DNA of 10,388 nt from an uncultured Lachnospiraceae bacterium (GTDB lineage: Bacteria > Bacillota > Clostridia > Lachnospirales > Lachnospiraceae): NCBI GenBank assembly GCA_902797705.1, contig CADBTX010000049.1, forward strand, positions 1 through 10,388. Direction: 5' to 3'. Shown here piece after piece: positions 1 to 6,469 of this stretch. The first letter of the stretch is position 1; each line of letters opens with the position of its first letter. Below the pieces are notes generated by a model. It did no database searches and was not told where the DNA came from. It was given only the letters and a program-made list of their open reading frames with translations. Both the position numbers and the translations under genes were made by a program.

Positions 1-12
1 AAATACCCTTAT

Positions 13-954
13 TCATGCTATAAGAAGTGCCGCTGCGCCGTAGATACCCCCGTCATTTCCCAGTGTAGCCCTGGTAAATACGGTGTCTGCGCTGGCATGG
101 AAAACATGCTCCTTAAAGTTCTTTGTGATATAAGGCATTATAACGTCTCCCGACATGGACACGCCGCCGCCGATAATGATGATATCGGGATTTAATACCC
201 CGGCAACCACTGAAAGACCGTCACCCAGGTACTTTCCGAATTTCTCGGCCACCCTGATGGAGAGCTTGTCACCGTTCTTTACGGCTTCCCACATCTCCTT
301 TGCGTTAACGGGCCTATGCCTCATTTCGGACTCCTCGTCACTGGCCTCCAGTTCTTCCTTTAAGAGCCTTACGATACCGGTGGCCGAAGCAAACTGCTCG
401 AGACAGCCCCTGTGTCCGCAGTTACAGGGCTCTGCCGTATCGGTGCCGGTATAGATATGTCCTATTTCTCCCGCTGCCCCCATGGTACCGGTGACAACCT
501 TTCCGTTGATGATGACTCCACCGCCTATGCCTGTGCCCAGGGTCACCATAACGATATTTTTATAGCCTTTTCCCGCTCCCATCCAGGCCTCTCCGAGAGC
601 CGCCACGTTGGCGTCGTTTCCGGCCTTGACCTTCATCTTTCCCTTAAAGCAGGATGCCAGCTTTTCCTCCACATTAAAGGTTTCATTCCAGTGAAGATTG
701 ACAGCCTTTCTTATGATCCCCTTATCGTCAACGGGTCCGGGAAGCCCCATTCCGACCCCCAGGATATCTTCATCACTGATCCCTTTTTCCTTTGATTTTC
801 CTTCGATGGATGCCGCAATATCCGGAAGGATGGATTCCCCGTTATTCTCCGTCCTTGTAGGTATGGACCACTTCTCAATAAGTTCCCCCTCTCCCGTGAA
901 AAGACCGATCTTTACGGAAGTTCCTCCTACGTCTACCCCATATACATAACTCAT
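13..954 (-). CDS. glcK: ROK-family glucokinase
   Basis: Cytoplasmic ATP-dependent glucokinase that phosphorylates glucose to glucose 6-phosphate for glycolysis. The 313-residue product has the full ROK layout: the N-terminal phosphate-binding loop DVGGTSVK (residues 8-15), an ND pair near 113-114 that should include the catalytic Asp, the LGTGIGGG phosphate loop near 139-146, EIGH at 163-166, and the zinc motif CNCGHRGC at 177-184. The length is normal for the family. The ATG at 954 is the only usable start, because an in-frame TAA lies shortly upstream. An AAAGGAG sequence sits about 15 nt before the ATG, which is longer than ideal, so initiation may be moderate. It is the last gene of the ftsH-uvrC-hprK-glcK block, 65 nt after hprK, and ends in TGA. 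ROK proteins also include fructokinases and repressors; there is no DNA-binding domain here, and the zinc motif together with the hprK neighbour favours glucokinase. Confidence 0.93.
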   Translation of the reverse strand: MSYVYGVDVGGTSVKIGLFTGEGELIEKWSIPTRTENNGESILPDIAASIEGKSKEKGISDEDILGVGMGLPGPVDDKGIIRKAVNLHWNETFNVEEKLASCFKGKMKVKAGNDANVAALGEAWMGAGKGYKNIVMVTLGTGIGGGVIINGKVVTGTMGAAGEIGHIYTGTDTAEPCNCGHRGCLEQFASATGIVRLLKEELEASDEESEMRHRPVNAKEMWEAVKNGDKLSIRVAEKFGKYLGDGLSVVAGVLNPDIIIIGGGVSMSGDVIMPYITKNFKEHVFHASADTVFTRATLGNDGGIYGAAALLIA

Positions 955-996
955 ACCCTGTCTATGCCGCTCCTTTCCTTATGTCATTCTCCCGCT

Positions 997-1012
997 GCCC
1001 CTTAAGAGGGGC
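997..1012 (-). other. Hairpin in the hprK-glcK spacer
   Basis: On the transcribed strand GCCCCT and AGGGGC form a perfect 6-bp GC-rich stem closed by a 4-nt CTTA loop, just after the hprK stop codon. No T-run follows (the next bases are AGCGGGAG), so it does not look like an intrinsic terminator. It could be an mRNA processing or stability element that sets the relative amounts of hprK and glcK transcript. That role is inference; only the inverted repeat is seen. Confidence 0.4.
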
Positions 1013-1019
1013 GGAAGTT

Positions 1020-1952
1020 TTATTCCTCCCGGTTTTTCTTCAGATTGTCCTGAACCCTCTTATACAGCTCCTGGGCTGCATTGTATCCCATCTTCTTCTG
1101 CCTGTAATTTATGGCTGCTGTCTCACAGATAATGGCCAGATTACGTCCGGGACGTATGGGGATATTGTGGCAGACCACTCTCTTTCCCAGATACTCCGTG
1201 TACTCCTCTTCCATGCCCAGCCTGTCGTAATCCTTATCCTTGTCCCAGTCCTCCAGCTTGATGACCAGGTCGATGCCCTGGGTCTCCTTTACGGAGGTGG
1301 CACCGAAAAGGGCCTTTACGTCGATTATGCCTATACCTCTGAGCTCGATGAAGTGCTTGGTGATATCCGGCGCCGACCCGATAAGGGTGTCATCGCTGAC
1401 CTTTCTTATCTCCACCACGTCATCGGAAATGAGACGGTGTCCTCTCTTTACCAGCTCCAGGGCTGCCTCGCTCTTTCCTATGCCGCTCTCACCGGTGATA
1501 AGAAGACCTTCACCGTTAACATCCACCAGTACCCCGTGTATGGAAATGCAGGGAGCAAGCTTTACATTCAGCCATCTTATGGTCTCCGCCATGAAATCGG
1601 AGGTGGACTTTGTTGTCCTGAGTATGGGCACCCGGCTTTCCTTTGCATATTCCAGGAATTTCTCATCGGGATCCAGATCCCTGCAGAATATGACGCAGGG
1701 GATCCCGCTGGAAAGAAGCTTGCTGTAGATCTCATCCTTCCTGGCGTCGTCCATCAGCTGCATGTATGAATATTCAACGAAGCCGACGATCTCTATCCTG
1801 GCGGAATCAAAGTGCTCGAAAAATCCGGTGAGCTGCAGTGCAGGCCTGTTTATTTCGGGCTGGGTGATATTCACCTTATCCGTCGGAATATCCGGGGTAA
1901 GGTTCACAAGATTCATCTTTTCAATAAAAGTATTAAGGGAAACCGTTGCCAT
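1020..1952 (-). CDS. hprK: HPr kinase/phosphorylase
   Basis: Bifunctional enzyme that phosphorylates HPr of the PTS on its regulatory serine (Ser46 in the family) when glycolytic intermediates are high, and removes the phosphate when inorganic phosphate is high. P-Ser-HPr then drives CcpA-dependent catabolite repression. The 310-residue product has the usual length. It shows the catalytic His at about 139 (SIHG), the Walker A loop GESGIGKS at about 154-161, the Asp pair in LISDDVVEI near 177-178, and the family signature ELRGIGIIDVKALFG near 203-217, with the conserved C-terminal segment around HNIPIRPGRN. The residues before about 130 form the N-terminal domain. The start ATG follows AAAGGAG with 5 nt spacing, which supports it. 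It lies 44 nt after uvrC and 65 nt before glcK, linking carbon sensing to glucose entry. Confidence 0.97.
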   Translation of the reverse strand: MATVSLNTFIEKMNLVNLTPDIPTDKVNITQPEINRPALQLTGFFEHFDSARIEIVGFVEYSYMQLMDDARKDEIYSKLLSSGIPCVIFCRDLDPDEKFLEYAKESRVPILRTTKSTSDFMAETIRWLNVKLAPCISIHGVLVDVNGEGLLITGESGIGKSEAALELVKRGHRLISDDVVEIRKVSDDTLIGSAPDITKHFIELRGIGIIDVKALFGATSVKETQGIDLVIKLEDWDKDKDYDRLGMEEEYTEYLGKRVVCHNIPIRPGRNLAIICETAAINYRQKKMGYNAAQELYKRVQDNLKKNREE

Positions 1953-1982
1953 ATCTGCTCCTTTTAATAGACTTGTTAGATA

Positions 1983-1991
1983 AGTATAGCA
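1983..1991 (-). promoter_or_regulatory. Possible extended -10 promoter for hprK
   Basis: The transcribed strand carries TGCTATACT, an extended -10 element (TG-N-TATACT), overlapping the end of uvrC and its spacer. It would start a transcript about 25 nt before the hprK ATG. The -35 region at 17-nt spacing (TTCCAT) is weak, which extended -10 promoters tolerate. It would allow hprK and glcK to be expressed independently of uvrC. This is a pattern match only. Confidence 0.35.
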
Positions 1992-1996
1992 TTTTT

Positions 1997-3868
1997 TCAG
2001 TCATTATGGAAGAAATCAAAAACCGCCTCTGCCGAGCTTTTATTCATTTCCGGCACCCGGGAGAGTTCCTCCTTTGAAGCCTTCCTTATATTCTCAACGG
2101 AGCCGAATTCTCTTAAGAGCGCTTTCCGCCGCCTGTCTCCCACGCCCTTTATATCGTCAAGGATGGAGTGGAGCTGATTCTTACCGTGGAGGGATCTGTG
2201 ATAATCAATGGCGAAGCGGTGGGTCTCATCCTGTATCCTTGTAACCAGCCGGAAAGAACCTGAGTGACTGTCAATGGGGAGCTCAGTATTATCATAATAA
2301 ATGCCCCTGGTCCTGTGGTGATCGTCCTTCACCATTCCCGCCACAGGTATATTAAGCCCCAGCTCCGACAGTACCTTTAAGGCTATATTTACCTGACCCT
2401 TTCCTCCGTCCATCAGGATAAGATCCGGCAGCCTGGCGAAGGAGTCACCATTATTCCCGGAGTCCCTTTCCTCCAGGAACCTTCTGAAACGCCGGTTTAA
2501 GACCTCCTCCATACTGGCGTAGTCATTCGGCCCCTGAACGGTCTTTATCCTGAATTTCCGGTAGTCGGAATTCTTGGCCCTTCCTCCTTCAAATACCACC
2601 ATGCTCCCTACGGATTCGAAACCGCTGATATTCGATATGTCATAGGACTCTATCCTGTCCGCCTTTTCTATGCCTATGATAAGGGACAGCTCATCCGCAG
2701 CGCCCTGATACAGTTCCTCATTCCTGCGGAGCTTTTCCCTGTCGGTATCGAGCACCAGCTCGGCATTCTTTTTTGCCAGCAAAAGAAGCCTGTTCTTCAT
2801 GCCCTTCTTCGGGATCACAAAGGACACTTTTGAACCCCTCTTATCCGAGAGCCAGTTTTCTATGACCTCCTGATCCTCTATCTCCTCCTCCAGCATTATC
2901 TCCTTCGGAATAAAAGGCGTACCGGAATAGTACTGCTTCACAAAGCTTCCCAGGATCTCGGAAGCAAAGGAATCCTTTACCCCGGTCATATAATGATGGT
3001 CCCGGCCTATAAGCCTGCCCTCCCGGATAAAGAATATCTGTATCACGGCCTCGTCTTCCTCGGCCTTCATGGCGATGATATCCCTGTCCTCCTGATCTCC
3101 CGCCAGGGTTATCTTCTGTTTCTCGGACACGGTCTTTACGGAATTAAGAAGATCCCGCCACTCCATCGCCTCCTCGTACCTCATTTCCTCCGAGGCCTTC
3201 TCCATATTCTCCTTCAGCATGGAAAGGATCGGCGAATAATTGCCGTTTAAGAAGTCCAGAGCCCCCTCCACCGCACTGCGGTACTCTTCCTCGGTGACGC
3301 AGCCGCTCTTACAGGGGCCGGAGCACTGATGTATGTGGAAATTAAGGCAGGGCCTTTCCTTATCCGTGTCCCTGGGCAGGACCCTGCTGCAGGTGCGGAG
3401 TTTATAGATCTTATTTATGAGTTCGATGGTGTCCCTTACGCCCAATGAAGAAGGATAGGGTCCGAAGAGCCGGAAGCCCTTTTTCTTCTCCGACCCCGTG
3501 TCCCCCTGGGGTCTCCTGGCAAAGAGTATCCTCGGGTAGGTCTCATTCACCGTGACCTTGATATAGGGATAGCTCTTATCATCCTTCAGCATGGTGTTAT
3601 ATCTGGGACGATGCTTTTTTATGAGATTGCTCTCTAAAACAAGAGCCTCCTTTTCAGAATCGGTGACGATGAATTCAAAATAAGCGATTCTCGTCACCAT
3701 CTTCATGATCTTGGGGCTCTTTTTGTTTTTCCGGAAATAACTGTGGACCCGGTTAAAGAGGTTTATGGCCTTCCCCACGTAGATGATCTCGTCATCATCC
3801 GCATGCATCAGGTAAACCCCGGGCTTTTTCGGAAGCTTTTTTAAGTTTTCTTCTATGTCGAATTCCAT
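1997..3868 (-). CDS. uvrC: UvrABC excinuclease subunit C
   Basis: Cytoplasmic nuclease of nucleotide excision repair that cuts on both sides of a lesion after UvrA and UvrB have marked it. Domains in order over 623 residues: a GIY-YIG nuclease domain (GVYLM near 17-21, IIYVGKA near 28-34, then Arg40) for the 3' incision; a cysteine cluster (about C160, C174, C182, C186, C190) at the position of the reported UvrC iron-sulfur site; a UVR motif near 215-247 that binds UvrB; an RNase H-like nuclease domain for the 5' incision with Asp in YDISNISG, Asp in LILMDGGKGQ and His in QDETHRFAI; and two C-terminal helix-hairpin-helix motifs (DDIKGVGDRRRKALL onward). An open frame extends 31 codons upstream into ftsH, but the ATG at 3868 gives the conserved MEFDIEENLKKLPKKPGVY start, a normal length and a 10-nt gap from the ftsH stop, with a GGGA-type ribosome binding site. 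It is probably co-transcribed with ftsH. Confidence 0.96.
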   Translation of the reverse strand: MEFDIEENLKKLPKKPGVYLMHADDDEIIYVGKAINLFNRVHSYFRKNKKSPKIMKMVTRIAYFEFIVTDSEKEALVLESNLIKKHRPRYNTMLKDDKSYPYIKVTVNETYPRILFARRPQGDTGSEKKKGFRLFGPYPSSLGVRDTIELINKIYKLRTCSRVLPRDTDKERPCLNFHIHQCSGPCKSGCVTEEEYRSAVEGALDFLNGNYSPILSMLKENMEKASEEMRYEEAMEWRDLLNSVKTVSEKQKITLAGDQEDRDIIAMKAEEDEAVIQIFFIREGRLIGRDHHYMTGVKDSFASEILGSFVKQYYSGTPFIPKEIMLEEEIEDQEVIENWLSDKRGSKVSFVIPKKGMKNRLLLLAKKNAELVLDTDREKLRRNEELYQGAADELSLIIGIEKADRIESYDISNISGFESVGSMVVFEGGRAKNSDYRKFRIKTVQGPNDYASMEEVLNRRFRRFLEERDSGNNGDSFARLPDLILMDGGKGQVNIALKVLSELGLNIPVAGMVKDDHHRTRGIYYDNTELPIDSHSGSFRLVTRIQDETHRFAIDYHRSLHGKNQLHSILDDIKGVGDRRRKALLREFGSVENIRKASKEELSRVPEMNKSSAEAVFDFFHND

Positions 3869-3878
3869 TAAGATCCCG

Positions 3879-6017
3879 CTACGCCTGATCCTCCGTGCCG
3901 CCGTCTTCGGAACCGCCATCATTTCCACCCACATTCCTGTCGGGGATAAGGCTGTCATCAATGGTGAAATCTATCTGCTGCCCGGGCATGTGATTCTGGG
4001 GAGCGTTGTTTCTCGCCTGCCAATCGGGCCTGGGAGCGCCGGCCGGAGGATCGTTATTTTTGTCCTCTGTGTCAGCTATCTCCTCTGTCTCCTCTTTTTT
4101 GTCCCGTTTTGCTTCCTTGAAGCGCTCCTCGTAGGACTTCTTTTCAGGCACAGGAATACCCTTCTCCTTGCAGTAGATCTTCATGAACTCGGCTCCGGTG
4201 ATGGTCTCCCGCTTGATAAGGAAGGCAGCCAGCTTGTCAAGGAGCTTCCTGTTATCCTTTAAGAGACGCTTTGCTTCCTTGTAGGATTCCTTAAGAAGCT
4301 TCATCACCTCATTATCTATGTCTGCCGCCGTCTCATCGGAGCAGTTCATCACTGCCCTGCCGTCCAGATACCTGTCCTCAATGGATTCCAGGCTGATGAG
4401 CCCGAACTTCTTACTCATGCCGTACTGGGTAACCATTGCCCTCGCTATCCTTGTGGCCTTCTCTATGTCATTGGAAGCGCCGGTGGTCACCGTGTCAAAG
4501 ACTATCTCCTCCGCAGCCCGTCCCGCAAGGGTGGTGACGAGCAGCGCCCGGAGCTCTGCTTCGCTGTTTAAGTACTTCTCTTCCTCAGGAACCTGCATAA
4601 CATAGCCCAGAGCTCCCATAGTCCTCGGAACAATGGTGATCTTCTGCACAGGCTCGCTGTTTTTCTGCAGGGCGGAAACAAGGGCGTGACCTATCTCGTG
4701 ATAAGAGACTATACGCCTTTCCTCCTTGCTGAGTACTCTGTCCTTCTTTTCCTTGCCCACAAGGACTATCTCCACCGCATTCATGAGATCATCCTGTGAA
4801 ACATATTCCCTGCCGGCCTTGACCGCATTGATGGCGGCTTCATTCACCATATTGGCGAGATCGGATCCCACGGCTCCGCTGGTGGCAAGGGCCACGTCTT
4901 CGAAATTCACCGTCTCGTCCAGCTTCACATCTTTGGCGTGAACCTTCAGGGTATCGATCCTGCCCTTTAAGTCCGGCTTGTCCACGATGATCCGCCTGTC
5001 AAAACGTCCCGGACGGAGCAGGGCTTTATCAAGGGTCTCAGGCCTGTTGGTGGCACCGAGAATGAGTATTCCCTTGGAGGTATCAAAACCGTCCATCTCG
5101 GAAAGAAGCTGGTTCAGGGTCTGTTCACGTTCGTCATTTCCGCCGTATCTGGAATCCCTGCTCTTTCCTATGGCATCTATCTCATCAATAAAGATTATGC
5201 AGGGGGCGTTCTTTTCAGCTTCCCTGAAGAGATCACGTACACGGGAAGCTCCCACTCCCACGAACATCTCCACAAAGTCGGAGCCTGCAAGGGAGAAGAA
5301 GGGCACATGGGCTTCACCGGCCACGGCCTTTGCGAGCAACGTCTTACCCGTTCCGGGAGGTCCCACAAGAAGGGCTCCCTTGGGAAGACGGGCACCGATC
5401 CTGGAGTATTTCGCCGGGTTATGAAGGAAGTCCACCACCTCCTGCAGTGATTCCTTGGCCTCGTCCTGTCCTGCCACATCCTTGAAGGTGACACCGGTCT
5501 CCTTCTGTACATAAACCTTGGCGTTGCTGCGCCCCACGCCCATCATTCCGCCGCCGCCCATACGCTTCATCAGAAGGTAGGTAAGACCGCACACCAGAAG
5601 TATGGGAAATACATAGCCGATAAATCCGGAGAGCATGGCCCCGGATCTGTCAGGGACCTGTCCCTTGAAATCAACCCCCGCCTCTGTGAGACGGTCCGTA
5701 AGCCAGGGATCGTCCACAAGACCGGTATAGTAGGTCATCTGCATTGAAAGGGGATTGGTGTCCCCGGTCTTTTCATCCTTCGGGTAGATAGTGATCTTAT
5801 CCGGATCTATGGTGACGCTTCCCACCTGATTCGCGGATACCATGGAGAGAAATTTGGAATAACTTATCTCCTGGGTGGAATTCCGGGTGACCAGACTGCT
5901 CATCATGCTCATGCAGAAAAAGGTCAGTACTGTTGCCACTATCATGGCGATGAGGGTCTGCCTGTTGCGCGGACCGCCACCACCGCCTTTATTCTGATTG
6001 TTATTATTCTCGTTCAT
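3879..6017 (-). CDS. ftsH: ATP-dependent zinc metalloprotease FtsH
   Basis: Hexameric inner-membrane AAA+ protease that unfolds and degrades membrane and cytosolic proteins. The 712-residue product has transmembrane segments at about 20-43 and 129-151 flanking an extracytoplasmic domain. The AAA+ module follows, with Walker A GPPGTGKT (219-226), Walker B IIFIDEID (274-281), the pore loop FVEMFVGVGA (about 248-257) and the second region of homology ending LLRPGRFDRR with its arginine finger. The M41 peptidase has HEIGH at 440-444 and a third zinc ligand Asp in TTGASNDIEK near 517. HEIGH replaces the commoner HEAGH but keeps all HExxH residues. The last roughly 75 residues are an acidic, Asn/Gly/Pro-rich, probably disordered tail. 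The ATG at 6017 is fixed by an in-frame TAA two codons upstream; the ribosome binding site (GGAAAG) is weak. The stop is TAG, showing that amber works as a terminator in this genome. It is the first gene of the block leading to uvrC. Confidence 0.97.
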   Translation of the reverse strand: MNENNNNQNKGGGGGPRNRQTLIAMIVATVLTFFCMSMMSSLVTRNSTQEISYSKFLSMVSANQVGSVTIDPDKITIYPKDEKTGDTNPLSMQMTYYTGLVDDPWLTDRLTEAGVDFKGQVPDRSGAMLSGFIGYVFPILLVCGLTYLLMKRMGGGGMMGVGRSNAKVYVQKETGVTFKDVAGQDEAKESLQEVVDFLHNPAKYSRIGARLPKGALLVGPPGTGKTLLAKAVAGEAHVPFFSLAGSDFVEMFVGVGASRVRDLFREAEKNAPCIIFIDEIDAIGKSRDSRYGGNDEREQTLNQLLSEMDGFDTSKGILILGATNRPETLDKALLRPGRFDRRIIVDKPDLKGRIDTLKVHAKDVKLDETVNFEDVALATSGAVGSDLANMVNEAAINAVKAGREYVSQDDLMNAVEIVLVGKEKKDRVLSKEERRIVSYHEIGHALVSALQKNSEPVQKITIVPRTMGALGYVMQVPEEEKYLNSEAELRALLVTTLAGRAAEEIVFDTVTTGASNDIEKATRIARAMVTQYGMSKKFGLISLESIEDRYLDGRAVMNCSDETAADIDNEVMKLLKESYKEAKRLLKDNRKLLDKLAAFLIKRETITGAEFMKIYCKEKGIPVPEKKSYEERFKEAKRDKKEETEEIADTEDKNNDPPAGAPRPDWQARNNAPQNHMPGQQIDFTIDDSLIPDRNVGGNDGGSEDGGTEDQA

Positions 6018-6066
6018 TGCTTACTGCTTTCCGTATGCTGTACACCTGTGTTTCTGTTCAATAAGG

Positions 6067-6095
6067 AGTATAAATGCCACCTGCGATAAACGCAA
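6067..6095 (-). promoter_or_regulatory. Predicted ftsH promoter
   Basis: On the transcribed strand TTGCGT (6095-6090) and TATACT (6072-6067) are separated by exactly 17 nt. This predicts a start near 6060 and a leader of about 43 nt before the ftsH ATG. The -10 matches consensus at 5 of 6 bases and the -35 at its TTG. Both hexamers sit in or at the edge of the hairpin at 6072-6104, so promoter and hairpin share DNA. No experimental support is visible. Confidence 0.45.
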
Positions 6096-6104
6096 GTGGC
6101 ATTT
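6072..6104 (-). terminator. Hairpin between pilZ gene and ftsH, probable terminator
   Basis: The sequence folds into a 12-bp stem (6074-6085 with 6091-6102, one G-T wobble on the transcribed strand) closed by a 5-nt loop, extendable to 14 bp by two A-T pairs. It lies about 27 nt after the PilZ stop. On the transcribed strand the stem is followed only by TTATAC, a poor U-tract; on the other strand it is followed by TTTTC. It may end the surface-protein/PilZ transcript, perhaps incompletely, giving some read-through into ftsH. The hairpin is certain; terminator efficiency is not. Confidence 0.55.
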
Positions 6105-6130
6105 TCAATGACTGTTAACTTAAGGGGCCC

Positions 6131-6469
6131 TTACTCGCCCTGGGTTCCGATATGCTTAAAGAGGTAATCCAACACTTCCTGTGTAAACTTCTGTGCACTG
6201 ATACCCACTGTATAGGTGCCGTCGTCTCTCTCAACTATACGTGCGACCTTAGCATACATTATAACCGTGTCGGCTACGATTATCAGGTCCTTTCCCATGA
6301 TGTCGGGCCGGTGATCCTTCATCCAGAGACCCATGCCTCTGGGACTGGCATCCTCCACCTGCACGAACAGGGTCTCTCCTGTGTCGCACATCACGATAAC
6401 GCTGGGGGCCTTGAACTCCACACGGCCGATCTTACGCTTTTCGCTGGTTACTTCAGCTTCTAGTGTCAT
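6131..6469 (-). CDS. Single-domain PilZ c-di-GMP receptor protein
   Basis: A 112-residue cytoplasmic protein consisting essentially of one PilZ domain. Both canonical c-di-GMP contacts are present: RxxxR as RKIGR at residues 12-16, and (D/N)xSxxG as DASPRG at 40-45, with a beta-barrel-like pattern between and after them (VIVMCDTGETLFVQV, LIIVADTVIMYAKVARIVE). A short helix-like C-terminus follows (TQEVLDYLFKHI). PilZ proteins change conformation on binding c-di-GMP and act on a partner protein; the output here is unknown because there is no effector domain. The ATG at 6469 is preceded by AAAGGAGG at 6482-6475 with 5-nt spacing, both lying inside the upstream surface-protein gene, so the start overlaps that gene by 17 nt in another frame. 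This suggests translational coupling and a shared function with the surface protein. It ends in TAA before a hairpin. Confidence 0.88.
   Translation of the reverse strand: MTLEAEVTSEKRKIGRVEFKAPSVIVMCDTGETLFVQVEDASPRGMGLWMKDHRPDIMGKDLIIVADTVIMYAKVARIVERDDGTYTVGISAQKFTQEVLDYLFKHIGTQGE

Noticed and set aside
981..1769. 262-codon open frame on the plus strand opposite hprK
   Set aside because: It is antisense to an unambiguous hprK, has no ribosome binding site of note, and its Leu/Ile/Val-rich translation is what hprK codons give in reverse.
3869..3961. Longer uvrC start 31 codons upstream, overlapping ftsH
   Set aside because: The extra residues (Arg-rich, MMTALSPTG start) do not resemble UvrC and would overlap ftsH by 83 nt; MEFDIEENL is the family-like start.
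5195..5512. 105-codon minus-strand frame inside ftsH
   Set aside because: Out-of-frame shadow within the AAA+ coding region, where ftsH has all catalytic motifs intact.
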